A stretch of DNA of 64,000 bases from NCBI RefSeq assembly GCF_047553045.1, contig NZ_CP180208.1, positions 496,001 through 560,000 on the forward strand, read 5' to 3'. A program made the translations under genes and the position numbers. The stretch's first letter is position 1; each line of letters opens with the position of its first letter. Positions 17,667-26,104 of the stretch are shown here, piece by piece. Below the pieces are notes generated by a model. The model saw only the letters and a program-made list of their open reading frames with translations, was not told the origin of the DNA and searched no databases. This DNA comes from Sphingomonas_L flavalba_A (GTDB lineage Bacteria > Pseudomonadota > Alphaproteobacteria > Sphingomonadales > Sphingomonadaceae).

Positions 17667-18539
17667 ATGAACGCTGACACGCATGTGCTGGACCGGCCAC
17701 CGGCCGGCGCCGGGGTCGATTGGACGATTCCGCAGGACTGGGCCGCCTATACGCCCGAAGACCACGCCACCTGGGACCTGCTGTTCGCGCGGCAGGCGGC
17801 GTTGCTGCCCGGCCGCGCATCCGAGTCGTGGCTGCGCGGGCTGGACGTGCTGAAACTGTCCAAGCCCGGAATCCCCGATTTCGACGAACTGTCCGAACGG
17901 CTGATGAAAGCGACCGGCTGGCAGGTTGTCGCGGTGCCGGGGCTGGTGCCGGACGCGGTATTCTTCGACCATCTCGCCAATCGGCGCTTCGTGGCCGGCA
18001 ATTTCATCCGCCGCCGCGACCAGCTCGACTATCTGCAGGAACCGGACGTGTTCCACGATGTGTTCGGGCATGTGCCGATGCTCGCCGATCCGGTGTTCGC
18101 CGATTATCTGGTCGCTTATGGCCAAGGGGGGCTGCGGGCGCTGGAATACGGGTCGCTGAACCGGCTGGCGCGCCTGTACTGGTACACCGTCGAGTTCGGG
18201 CTGGTCGAGGAGGCCGGTGGCCTGCGCATCTACGGTTCCGGTATCGTGTCATCCAGGGGGGAGAGCATTTTCGCGCTCGACGACCCCAGCCCCAACCGCA
18301 TCGGTTTCGACCTGAAGCGGGTGATGCGGACCGAATACCGGATCGACGACTACCAGCAGAGCTATTTTGTTATCCCCAGCTTCGAGGAACTGCTGCGGGT
18401 GACGGTGGAGACCGATTTTGCACCGCTTTACGCCGCGCTGGACGGGCTGCCGGACCTGGCGGTCGACGCGATCGTCGATGGCGACCGGGTGCTGACGCAT
18501 GGCAGCCAGACCTATGCGGCGGAGAGACGGCGGGGCTAA
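17667..18539 (+). CDS. phhA: Phenylalanine 4-monooxygenase
   Basis: This 290-residue aromatic amino acid hydroxylase converts phenylalanine to tyrosine using tetrahydropterin and non-haem iron. Iron ligands are visible in DVFHDVFGHVPML (His pair about 129-134) and the Glu in WYTVEFGLVEE (about 175). Other conserved parts are HATWDLLFARQ, RRFVAGNFIRR and the LKRVMRTEYRIDDYQQSYFV end. It lacks the N-terminal ACT domain, as bacterial forms do. No pterin recycling (phhB) gene is next to it. Confidence 0.96.
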   Translation: MNADTHVLDRPPAGAGVDWTIPQDWAAYTPEDHATWDLLFARQAALLPGRASESWLRGLDVLKLSKPGIPDFDELSERLMKATGWQVVAVPGLVPDAVFFDHLANRRFVAGNFIRRRDQLDYLQEPDVFHDVFGHVPMLADPVFADYLVAYGQGGLRALEYGSLNRLARLYWYTVEFGLVEEAGGLRIYGSGIVSSRGESIFALDDPSPNRIGFDLKRVMRTEYRIDDYQQSYFVIPSFEELLRVTVETDFAPLYAALDGLPDLAVDAIVDGDRVLTHGSQTYAAERRRG

Positions 18540-18588
18540 GCCGACGGATCTGCCGGAGGGGCGGTGATCGACAGCCCTGCCTTATACG

Positions 18589-19500
18589 CTAGCGGCGGCG
18601 CTTGACCATGCGGAGGGTGGGCCAGCCGCGATTGTCGACCCGGCCGGCCAGGCGGAGGCCGTGGCGGCGATAGGCGGCGGCGACGGCGGCGGCCTGGCTG
18701 TCGAGCAGGCCGGCGAGAATGAGCGTGCCGCCGGGGGCGAGCGCGCCGGCGATCGACCCGGCCATCGCGATCAGTGGCTGGGCAAGGATGTTGGCGATGA
18801 TCAGGTCGTAAGGAGCATTGGCCGCGAGCAGCGGGTCATCCAGCCCGTCGGCGACCGCCAGCGCCAGCCGGCCGTGATCGGCGCCGAGCGGGATGCGGTT
18901 GATCGCGGCGTTTTCCGCCGAGACGCGGATCGCGATCGGGTCGATGTCCGACGCGGTCGCATAGGCGAGCGGCCATAGCCGCATTGCCGCGAAGGCGAGC
19001 AGGCCGGTGCCGGTGCCGAGATCGAGGAGGTTGCGGAAGCGGGCGCCCCGGCGTTTCAGCCCGTCCAGCGTTTGCAGGCAGCCGGTGGTCGTTTCATGCT
19101 GGCCGGTGCCGAAGGCGAGCCCGGCGTCGATGCGGAACGCGATGGTGCCGGGCGGCGGCGCCTCGCCATGCTGGCTGGTGTGAACGAAGAAGCGCCCGGC
19201 GTGGACCGGTTCCAGCCCCTGCTGGCTGAGTGTGACCCAGTCGGCATCGGGCAGGCGGGCGAGGAGCGGCTTTGCCGCCGAAGCACTGGGCACCAGACCA
19301 CGGAGCAGCGCGATGGTCGCCGCGTCCGGCTTGCCTTCGAAATAGGCGTCGAGTTGCCAGGCGTCGGGGGCGTCCGGGTCCGGTTCGCTGGTCATCAGCA
19401 CCGGCGGCGGATCGAGCCCGGCGAGCGGCGCGATGTCCTCAGCCAGCGCCTCCGCCTCTGCACGGGTGCAGGGCAGGGTCAGTTTCCAGCTATCGGACAT
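18589..19500 (-). CDS. prmA: Ribosomal protein L11 methyltransferase
   Basis: This 303-residue class I SAM methyltransferase has an N-terminal substrate-recruitment domain. Motif I is LLDLGTGTGLLAFAAMRLW (about residues 157-175), the PrmA FRIDAGLAFGTGQHETT segment precedes it, ASDIDPIAIRVSAENA is the motif II acidic loop, and DLIIANILAQPLIAM is the post-I motif. It methylates ribosomal protein L11. Its start overlaps the last 11 bp of the SDR gene, so the pair is translationally coupled. Confidence 0.93.
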   Translation of the reverse strand: MSDSWKLTLPCTRAEAEALAEDIAPLAGLDPPPVLMTSEPDPDAPDAWQLDAYFEGKPDAATIALLRGLVPSASAAKPLLARLPDADWVTLSQQGLEPVHAGRFFVHTSQHGEAPPPGTIAFRIDAGLAFGTGQHETTTGCLQTLDGLKRRGARFRNLLDLGTGTGLLAFAAMRLWPLAYATASDIDPIAIRVSAENAAINRIPLGADHGRLALAVADGLDDPLLAANAPYDLIIANILAQPLIAMAGSIAGALAPGGTLILAGLLDSQAAAVAAAYRRHGLRLAGRVDNRGWPTLRMVKRRR

Positions 19501-20170
19501 AGGAGGCCCCGTTGATGTCGAGGACGGCGCCGGTCATCGACGGCGGCGCTTCGAGCGCGAGATAGCGGACGGCGGAGGCGACCTCCGCCGGATCGGCGAC
19601 CTTGCCGAGCGGAATGTCGGCCAGCAGCGCGGCGCCACCGCGGCTGGCGAGATAATCGTCGGCCATGCCGGTCATCGTGAAACCGGGGCAGACGGCGAAC
19701 GCATAGATGCCGTCGCGGGCGTAGCCACGCGCGATCGTCTTGGTCATTGCCACCATGCCGGCCTTGGCCGCCGCATAATGCCAGTGGGCCGGGCTGTCGC
19801 CGCGATAGGCGGCGCGGCTGGCGACATTGACGATGCGGCCGCCGCCCCGCGCCTGGAAATGGCGGACGGCGAGGCGGCAGAGCTGGGCGGCCGCGGTCAG
19901 GTTGACTTGCAGCGTGCGTTCCCAGCCGGCGAGCCAGACGTCGTCGGCGCTGTCGAGCGGCGTCGCTTCGAACACGCCGGCGTTGTTGATCAGCACATCG
20001 ACCCGGCCGTCGAGCGCGTCGAGCGCCGCCCGCCAGAGCTGCGCCGGGGTGGCGGGATCGGCCAGATCGCCGTCGGCGCTGCCGGTGCCGAACAGGTTCT
20101 GGCCGGCAAGGGCGTCGGCGCAGGCGGCGCCAATGCCGCGCGTCGCGCCGGTGAGGAGAATGGCGGTCAT
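19490..20170 (-). CDS. SDR family oxidoreductase
   Basis: This 226-residue short-chain dehydrogenase/reductase has the NAD(P)-binding motif TGATRGIGAA near the N-terminus, VLINNAGVFE, IVNVASRAAY (catalytic Ser), and HYAAAKAGM, the YxxxK catalytic pair at about residues 132-136. The family reduces or oxidises a carbonyl or alcohol; the substrate is unknown. It overlaps prmA by 11 bp and is its upstream operon partner. Confidence 0.9.
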   Translation of the reverse strand: MTAILLTGATRGIGAACADALAGQNLFGTGSADGDLADPATPAQLWRAALDALDGRVDVLINNAGVFEATPLDSADDVWLAGWERTLQVNLTAAAQLCRLAVRHFQARGGGRIVNVASRAAYRGDSPAHWHYAAAKAGMVAMTKTIARGYARDGIYAFAVCPGFTMTGMADDYLASRGGAALLADIPLGKVADPAEVASAVRYLALEAPPSMTGAVLDINGASYVR

Positions 20171-20261
20171 GCCGCCGCCTTAAAGGGTGTTCGGCGCCGG
20201 TGGAAGCGGGGGCGGGGATTGTAGCGCCGAAGCGGGCGGCGGCGGGCTATGCCCGGCGCTA

Positions 20262-20340
20262 TGGATTGCTTCGCTGCGCTTGCAATGACGGGAAGGGGGG
20301 AGGAGAGGGCCGGTGCCGTTTCCGCCTGAAGCGGGCAAGC
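20262..20340. repeat. Extragenic palindrome plus dispersed repeat copy
   Basis: Two repeats fill the gap between the SDR and MCP genes. The first (20262-20290) is the GGATTGC...GCAATGACGG palindrome common in sphingomonads, with arms ATTGC 20266-20270 and GCAAT 20283-20287. The second (20308-20335) is a 28-base segment identical to 63277-63304 near the right edge. It runs up to the stop codon of the MCP gene. A REP-like or transcription-termination role is likely. Confidence 0.7.
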
Positions 20341-21708
20341 TTAAGCGACCATGCGGACATAGTCGTCGGCGGCGCGTTTCAGGTCGCAGAGCTGGGTGTC
20401 GACCTTGCGGAAGCCGGTTTCGAGCTGATCGATCTCCGACGCGACATTTTCGGTGTCGGCGCGGATCGAGGCGATGGTCGTCGACATCGAGTCGGCGGCG
20501 AGCGCGGTTTCGTCGACGGCGGCGGTGATCATCGTGACGGTATGCGCCTGCGTTTCCATCGCGGTGCGGATGCGGTCGGCGGACCGCTGGACGTCGCTGA
20601 CCGTGTCGCGGATCGAGCCGTTGGCGTCGACAGTGGTGCGCGTTGCCGACTGGATGGTGGCGATGCGGGCGGCGATGTCGTCGGTGGCGCGCGCCGTCTG
20701 GTTGGCGAGGCTCTTCACCTCCTGCGCGACAACGGCGAAGCCGCGCCCGGCGTCGCCGGCGCGGGCCGCCTCGATCGTCGCGTTGAGGGCGAGCAGGTTG
20801 GTCTGGCCGGCGATGTCGCGGATCAGGCCGAGGATCGATTCGATCGACTGGGCATGGCCGCTCAACTGCTCGGACATGTCGACGGCGGTGGTCGCCTGTT
20901 CGGCGGCGCGGGTCGCGACATCGGCGGCGACTTCCACCTCGCCGCGCGCTTCCTCGATCGCGCGGATCAGGCCGGCGGCGGTGTGCGCCGCCTCGCGCAT
21001 CGCGATGGCGGACTGTTCGGCGGCGGCGGCGACTTCCGATGCCTTGCCGAGCATGCCGCGCGCGGATTCGGAGGCATCCTTGGCCTGGGCGCGCAAGGTT
21101 TCGCCAAGGCCGAAGGCGGTCGACACTTCCGACGCGATCCGGTCCTTGAACAGATCAGCATGCTGGCCGCGTTCGAAGCGGGCGCGGGTCGCTTCGTATT
21201 CGGCGACATAGGCGGACATGATTTCCGCTTCGAGCAGCGACAGGCGCAGAACCGCGTCGGCGAGTCGCATGAAACGGGCGCCGTCGTCGCCGACCTTGTG
21301 GCGGATGATGGCGAGCGCGTGGCTGTGAACATGAGCGAGGGCGGCGAGCAGCGTCGCCTGCGGGATGCCGACCCGCAATGTCCAGCGCGCGTAGTCACGT
21401 GCCATGTCGGCCCAGTCCTGCGCCGTCGGGTCGGCGTAGCGCATCCGCGTATAATCGGCCGCGGTTGCCATTGCCCGTTCGAGCAGCGGGCCGCTGACCT
21501 TGTCCGTCACATGCGGCGAACCATTGAAGAAATCCCAGAAATCCGCGGCCAGCTGCGCTTCCTCGCCATGGAGGAGGGCGCCGACTTCGCGGCAGATTTC
21601 GGCGAAGCGGCCGTCGCGGTCGAAATCGGTCAGCCGGGGGGAGAGGGGGATGCGAATCGCCTTCAGGGCTGTCGCCATTTCGGCGCTCATCTCGTTGGTT
21701 GCCGCCAT
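20341..21708 (-). CDS. Soluble methyl-accepting chemotaxis protein with globin-like sensor
   Basis: This 455-residue protein (from ATG 21708, which has GGAG 8 bases upstream) has no membrane segment. Its N-terminal helical domain (about 1-185; FWDFFNGSPHVTDKV, YARWTLRVGIPQATLLAALAHVHSHAL) resembles a protoglobin/globin-coupled sensor. The C-terminal half is an MCP signalling domain with hairpin tip IAGQTNLLALNATIEAARAG, DAGRGFAVVAQEVKSLA. It is a candidate cytoplasmic oxygen or redox sensor. No other chemotaxis genes are nearby. The haem-binding His cannot be fixed from the sequence alone. Confidence 0.85.
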   Translation of the reverse strand: MAATNEMSAEMATALKAIRIPLSPRLTDFDRDGRFAEICREVGALLHGEEAQLAADFWDFFNGSPHVTDKVSGPLLERAMATAADYTRMRYADPTAQDWADMARDYARWTLRVGIPQATLLAALAHVHSHALAIIRHKVGDDGARFMRLADAVLRLSLLEAEIMSAYVAEYEATRARFERGQHADLFKDRIASEVSTAFGLGETLRAQAKDASESARGMLGKASEVAAAAEQSAIAMREAAHTAAGLIRAIEEARGEVEVAADVATRAAEQATTAVDMSEQLSGHAQSIESILGLIRDIAGQTNLLALNATIEAARAGDAGRGFAVVAQEVKSLANQTARATDDIAARIATIQSATRTTVDANGSIRDTVSDVQRSADRIRTAMETQAHTVTMITAAVDETALAADSMSTTIASIRADTENVASEIDQLETGFRKVDTQLCDLKRAADDYVRMVA

Positions 21709-21863
21709 CCCGTTCACTCCGCCTGGCCGGGGCACCCCGGCGCCGCCAGCGTTACGCCGGGCCGGTAAAGCAGGGGTTAATCATCCACCGAATTGTCGCC
21801 AATGGTTGCGCGGCGCCGTGCTTGCGCTAAGACGCACCCGTTCCGATCATTCACGGGAATGCC

Positions 21864-22274
21864 ATGGCACATCGAAATCCCGCGCGACCGTTGTCGCCGC
21901 ATCTGACCATCTGGAAATGGGGACCGCACATGCTGGTTTCCATTTTGCACCGCGCGACCGGGATCGCGCTGGCGGTTGGCGGCGCACTGCTGCTCACCTG
22001 CTGGCTGGCGGCCGTCGCCGGTGGGCCGGAGGCGTATCAGAATCTGCGCGACTGCCTGGCGACGCCGTGGGTCGGCATTGCCGCGACGGTGGTTGGCGTC
22101 GGCCTGACCTGGTCGCTGTTTCAGCACCTGTGCACCGGCATCCGCCACCTGATCCTCGACACCGGCGTTGGTTACGAGCTGAAGGCCAACCGGACCTGGT
22201 CGATCGCGACGCTGTTCATCTCCGTCACCGCGACGGCGGCGGTCTGGCTCTATGTGTTCAGGGGGATGCTGTAA
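21864..22274 (+). CDS. sdhC: Succinate dehydrogenase cytochrome b556 subunit
   Basis: This 136-residue membrane anchor has RPLSPHLTIWKWGPHMLVSILHRATGIAL, the SdhC signature with the quinone-site Ser/Arg, three transmembrane helices, and SLFQHLCTGIRHLILD with the haem-ligand His (about residue 86). It anchors complex II and binds haem b with SdhD. It is the first gene of sdhC-sdhD-sdhA, and its stop overlaps the sdhD ATG by one base. Confidence 0.96.
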   Translation: MAHRNPARPLSPHLTIWKWGPHMLVSILHRATGIALAVGGALLLTCWLAAVAGGPEAYQNLRDCLATPWVGIAATVVGVGLTWSLFQHLCTGIRHLILDTGVGYELKANRTWSIATLFISVTATAAVWLYVFRGML

Positions 22275-22663
22275 TGGGCCGTGGGACCGAACTCGGCCGC
22301 GTGCGCGGCCTTGGCTCCGCCAAGCACGGCGCCGGCCATTTCTGGCACCAGCGGATGACCGCGACCTTCAACATCGCGCTGATGGTCTGGTTTGTCGTGT
22401 CGCTGCTGCGGCTGCCGAATTTCGACTATGCGACGGTCGCGCTGTGGCTGGCCCAGCCGGCGGCGGCGGTGCCGATGCTGCTGCTGATCGCGTCGGTCTT
22501 CTATCACATCCGCTTAGGCATGCAGGTGACGATAGAGGATTACGTCCATGACGAGGGGCTGAAGATCGGCGCCCTCATCCTGCTCAACGCCTATGTGATC
22601 GGGCTGGGCGCGGTTGCCGCCTTCTCGGTCCTCAAAATCGCCTTCACCGGGACACAAGCATAA
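22274..22663 (+). CDS. sdhD: Succinate dehydrogenase hydrophobic anchor subunit
   Basis: This 129-residue protein has three transmembrane helices. The N-terminal LGSAKHGAGHFWHQRMTA is followed by helices and the conserved FYHIRLGMQVTIEDYVHDE segment, where the His contributes to haem b and the Asp/Tyr to the quinone site. The start at ATG 22274 overlaps the sdhC stop, and the stop overlaps the sdhA ATG by one base, so all three genes are translationally coupled. Confidence 0.94.
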   Translation: MGRGTELGRVRGLGSAKHGAGHFWHQRMTATFNIALMVWFVVSLLRLPNFDYATVALWLAQPAAAVPMLLLIASVFYHIRLGMQVTIEDYVHDEGLKIGALILLNAYVIGLGAVAAFSVLKIAFTGTQA

Positions 22664-24453
22664 TGGCCGACGCCTACAAGATCATCGATCATGTCTATGA
22701 TGCCGTGGTGGTCGGCGCCGGCGGGTCCGGCCTGCGCGCGACGATGGGCATCGCCGAGAAGGGCCTGAAGACCGCCTGCATCACCAAGGTGTTCCCGACC
22801 CGCAGCCACACCGTCGCGGCGCAGGGCGGCATTGCCGCCAGCCTTGGCAATATGAGCCCGGACCACTGGACCTGGCACATGTACGACACCGTCAAGGGGT
22901 CCGACTGGCTGGGCGACCAGGACGCGATCGAGTATATGGTCCGCGAGGCGCCGGCGGCGGTCTACGAGCTGGAGCATGCCGGCATGCCGTTCAGCCGCAC
23001 AGATGACGGCCGCATCTACCAGCGGCCGTTCGGCGGCATGATGCAGAACATGGGCGCCGGTCCGGCCGCGCAGCGCACCTGCGCCGCCGCCGACCGCACC
23101 GGCCATGCGATGCTGCACACCCTGTACCAGCAGAGCCTGCGCTATGATTCCGATTTCTTCATCGAGTATTTCGCGCTCGACCTGATCATGGAGGACGGCG
23201 CCTGCCGCGGCGTCATCGCGCTGTGTATGGAAGACGGCACCATCCACCGTTTCCGTTCGCACGCGGTGGTGCTGGCGACCGGCGGCTATGGCCGTGCCTA
23301 TTTCTCCGCCACGTCGGCGCATACCTGCACCGGCGACGGCGGCGGCATGGCGTTGCGCGCGGGGCTGGCGTTGCAGGACATGGAGTTCGTCCAGTTCCAC
23401 CCGACCGGCATCTACGGTGCCGGCGTGCTGATCACCGAAGGCGCGCGCGGCGAGGGCGGTTACCTGACCAATTCGGAAGGCGAGCGCTTCATGGAGCGTT
23501 ATGCCCCGTCGGCGAAGGACCTGGCCAGCCGCGACGTCGTGTCGCGGTCGATGGCGATGGAAATCCGCGAGGGGCGCGGCGTCGGCAAGAACAAGGACCA
23601 TATCTACCTGCACCTTGATCATATCGATCCGAAGGTGCTGCACGAGCGGCTGCCCGGCATCACCGAGACCGGCAAGATCTTCGCCGGCGTCGACCTGACC
23701 CGCGGGCCGCTGCCGGTGGTGCCGACCGTCCACTACAATATGGGCGGCATCCCGACCAATTATCACGGCGAAGTCGTCCAGTTGCGTGACGGCAACCCGG
23801 ATGCCGTGGTCCCCGGTCTGTTCGCGGTCGGCGAGGCGGCGTGCGTGTCCGTTCACGGCGCCAACCGGCTTGGGTCCAATTCGCTGATCGACCTGGTGGT
23901 GTTCGGTCGCGCGACCGGCCACCGCATCGCCGAGATCGTCAAGCCCGGCACCGCGCCGAAGCCGCTGCCGGCGGGGTCGGAAGAGCCGGCGCTCGCCCGG
24001 CTCGACAAGTTCCGCTACGCCGAGGGCGGATCGCCGACCGCCGAGGTGCGGCTCGACATGCAGCATACGATGCAGAAGCATGCGGCGGTGTTCCGCACCA
24101 CCGAGCTGATGGAGGAAGGCAAGACTCATATCGATGTGGTCGCGAAGCGGATGGACGACATCCACGTCAGCGACCGCAGCCTGATCTGGAACACCGACCT
24201 GATCGAGACGCTGGAACTGGACAACCTGATCGGCCAGGCGGTGGTGACGATGCATTCCGCCGCCAACCGCACCGAGAGCCGCGGTGCGCACATGCACGAG
24301 GATTATCCCGAGCGCGACGACGCCAACTGGATGAAGCACACGGTGGTCAGCCTGACGCCGGACCACAAGGTGTCGATCGATTACCGGCCGGTGCACAGCT
24401 ACACGCTGACCGACGAGGTCGACTATATCGTGCCGAAGAAGCGGGTCTATTGA
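22663..24453 (+). CDS. sdhA: Succinate dehydrogenase flavoprotein subunit
   Basis: This 596-residue catalytic subunit oxidises succinate to fumarate. It has FAD-binding VVVGAGGSGLRAT, the covalent-FAD His in TRSHTVAAQGGIAASLGN (about residue 46), QFHPTGIYGAGVLITEGARGEGG, and the substrate-site HGANRLGSNSLIDL with the catalytic Arg. The C-terminal domain ends in YTLTDEVDYIVPKKRVY. The usual next gene, sdhB, is not here but 10.7 kb downstream, and a strong terminator follows directly. Confidence 0.98.
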   Translation: MADAYKIIDHVYDAVVVGAGGSGLRATMGIAEKGLKTACITKVFPTRSHTVAAQGGIAASLGNMSPDHWTWHMYDTVKGSDWLGDQDAIEYMVREAPAAVYELEHAGMPFSRTDDGRIYQRPFGGMMQNMGAGPAAQRTCAAADRTGHAMLHTLYQQSLRYDSDFFIEYFALDLIMEDGACRGVIALCMEDGTIHRFRSHAVVLATGGYGRAYFSATSAHTCTGDGGGMALRAGLALQDMEFVQFHPTGIYGAGVLITEGARGEGGYLTNSEGERFMERYAPSAKDLASRDVVSRSMAMEIREGRGVGKNKDHIYLHLDHIDPKVLHERLPGITETGKIFAGVDLTRGPLPVVPTVHYNMGGIPTNYHGEVVQLRDGNPDAVVPGLFAVGEAACVSVHGANRLGSNSLIDLVVFGRATGHRIAEIVKPGTAPKPLPAGSEEPALARLDKFRYAEGGSPTAEVRLDMQHTMQKHAAVFRTTELMEEGKTHIDVVAKRMDDIHVSDRSLIWNTDLIETLELDNLIGQAVVTMHSAANRTESRGAHMHEDYPERDDANWMKHTVVSLTPDHKVSIDYRPVHSYTLTDEVDYIVPKKRVY

Positions 24454-24465
24454 GCACCGTCACGA

Positions 24466-24515
24466 CGCCCGGCGACAAAGCGCGACAATCCGCGACTTGA
24501 TCGCCGGGCGGTTTT
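24466..24515 (+). terminator. Rho-independent terminator after sdhA
   Basis: A perfect 10-bp stem, CGCCCGGCGA (24466-24475) with TCGCCGGGCG (24501-24510), is followed by GTTTT. It lies 13 bp after the sdhA stop and should end the sdhCDA transcript, which means the distant sdhB needs its own promoter. Confidence 0.8.
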
Positions 24516-24554
24516 GCTGTCCGATCATCCGTCAGTAACGGGAGACGGGCGGCG

Positions 24555-25949
24555 ATGGCGGCAAAGGGCGAACGGACACCGGGCGGCAAGCTGATCATCG
24601 TCATCCTGATCGGGCTGGCGCTCGCCATCCCGCTCTTCTCCGTCTACCTGATGAGTGACGACCGGCGATCGCAGTCGGAAACGGCGCGCGCGTCGATCGC
24701 TGAAGGCTGGGGCGGGCCGCAGACCATCGCCGGGCCGCTGCTGGTCATCCCCTATCTCGACCAGGCGACCGAGACGGTCAGCGAAGGCGGGCGGCAGGTG
24801 ACCAAATCGACATCGGTATGGCGCGCGCTGACCGTTGCGCCCGAGGTGGCGGCGATCGACACCCGCATCAAGCCCGAACGGCGGACCCGGTCGATCTATG
24901 AGGCAGTGGTTTACGAAGCGGCGGTGCAGGGGCAGGCGCGGTTCGCGCTGCCCGCCGACCTCGCCCGGTTGGGCGTTGCGCTGGACAGCATCGCCTTCGA
25001 CCGGGCCGAGATCCGCTTCGGGCTGGCCGACGCGCGCGGGCTGTTCGGCCCGCCGCCGCAGGTTGCCGCCGACGGGCGGCCGCTGGTGCTGCAACCCGGC
25101 AAGGGGCCGGGCGATACCGGCGGGTCCGGCTTTTTCGCCCGGCTCGACGCTTCGGCGCTGCGCGGCGGTACGCTGGGCGCGACATTCAGCTATGCGTTTC
25201 GCGGCAATGGCTGGCTGACCCTCAGCCCGCAGGCCGGCGACACGCGCTGGACCGTCGCTTCGCCCTGGCCGCATCCGAGCTTTCAGGGCGGATTCCTGCC
25301 GGCGACGCGGCAGGTCGGCGCCGACGGCTTTACCGCGACCTGGCGGGTCGGCAATCTGGCGCTTGGCCGCGCGCTGGTCACCACCGGCGGCGCCGATGCG
25401 GGTAGCGACGACGGGGCAGCCCGGCGCGGCTATCTGGGCGCGGAGGCCGGCGACCGGGACGCGCGGGTGACGCTGGTCCAGCCGGTCGACCTCTATTCGC
25501 AGGTCAACCGCGCGGTGAAATACGGTTTTCTGTTCATCGGCTTCACCTTCCTCGCTTTCCTGATGTTCGACGTGATCGCCGGGGTGCGGGTGGCCGGCGC
25601 CGAATATCTGCTGGTCGGCGCCGGGCTGGTGCTGTTCTTCGTGCTGCTGCTGGCGCTGGCCGAGATTGTCGGCTTCACCGCCGCCTATCTGATCGCCAGC
25701 GCCGCGATCATCGCCCAGATCGGCGCCTATTCGGCGGCGGTGCTGAAAAGCTGGCGGCGGGCCTGGTATATCGGCGGGTTGCTGATCGCGCTCTATGCGG
25801 TGCTGTACGTGCTGCTCAGCCTCGAAGCCTATGCGCTGCTGATCGGCGCGCTGATGCTGTTCGTGGCGCTGGGCGTGGTGATGTACGCGACCCGGCGGAT
25901 CGACTGGGGCGGGCGGCGCGACGACGGGGATACCATGGTTTCCGCGTGA
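24555..25949 (+). CDS. creD: Cell envelope integrity protein CreD family
   Basis: This 464-residue inner-membrane protein of the CreD family has an N-terminal helix (LIIVILIGLALAIPLFSVYLM), a long periplasmic domain (GWGGPQTIAGPLLVIPY; RRTRSIYEAVVYEA; VEPV-type segment TLVQPVDLYSQVNRAVKYGFLFIGFTFLAFLMFD) and about five C-terminal membrane helices. In E. coli, creD is induced by the CreBC two-component system and affects envelope integrity and colicin tolerance. No creBC genes are next to it here. A GGGAG ribosome site precedes the ATG. Confidence 0.9.
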   Translation: MAAKGERTPGGKLIIVILIGLALAIPLFSVYLMSDDRRSQSETARASIAEGWGGPQTIAGPLLVIPYLDQATETVSEGGRQVTKSTSVWRALTVAPEVAAIDTRIKPERRTRSIYEAVVYEAAVQGQARFALPADLARLGVALDSIAFDRAEIRFGLADARGLFGPPPQVAADGRPLVLQPGKGPGDTGGSGFFARLDASALRGGTLGATFSYAFRGNGWLTLSPQAGDTRWTVASPWPHPSFQGGFLPATRQVGADGFTATWRVGNLALGRALVTTGGADAGSDDGAARRGYLGAEAGDRDARVTLVQPVDLYSQVNRAVKYGFLFIGFTFLAFLMFDVIAGVRVAGAEYLLVGAGLVLFFVLLLALAEIVGFTAAYLIASAAIIAQIGAYSAAVLKSWRRAWYIGGLLIALYAVLYVLLSLEAYALLIGALMLFVALGVVMYATRRIDWGGRRDDGDTMVSA

Positions 25950-25966
25950 GGGGGCGGGGGTGGTGC

Positions 25967-26067
25967 GTCCCTCGACTGCGCTCGGGATGGACGGTGAAGC
26001 GGGCTGGTGCAGCTCCACCTAAAACGGGCACGCTCCGATCCGTCCATCCCGAGCGCAGTCGAGGGAC
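25967..26067. repeat. Perfect 26-bp inverted repeat (palindromic element)
   Basis: The arm at 25967-25992, which contains CCCTCGACTGCGCTCGGGA, is exactly complementary to 26042-26067, around a 49-base centre. The element lies between the convergent ends of creD and the hydroxyacid dehydrogenase gene. It could act as a bidirectional terminator or be a mobile REP-like palindrome. Confidence 0.9.
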
Positions 26068-26104
26068 GGCGAGTGCCGCCTAACGCCGTTTGGTGGCGGC
26101 CCGT

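Noticed and set aside
20200..21768. 522-codon open frame on the plus strand opposite the MCP gene
   Set aside because: The MCP hairpin motif on the other strand is unambiguous. The plus-strand frame is Gly/Asp/Arg-rich with no domain.
22591..24396. 601-codon open frame on the minus strand opposite sdhA
   Set aside because: It is fully antisense to a certain gene and its His/Arg/Gly-rich composition is that of a high-GC shadow frame. It has no family motif.
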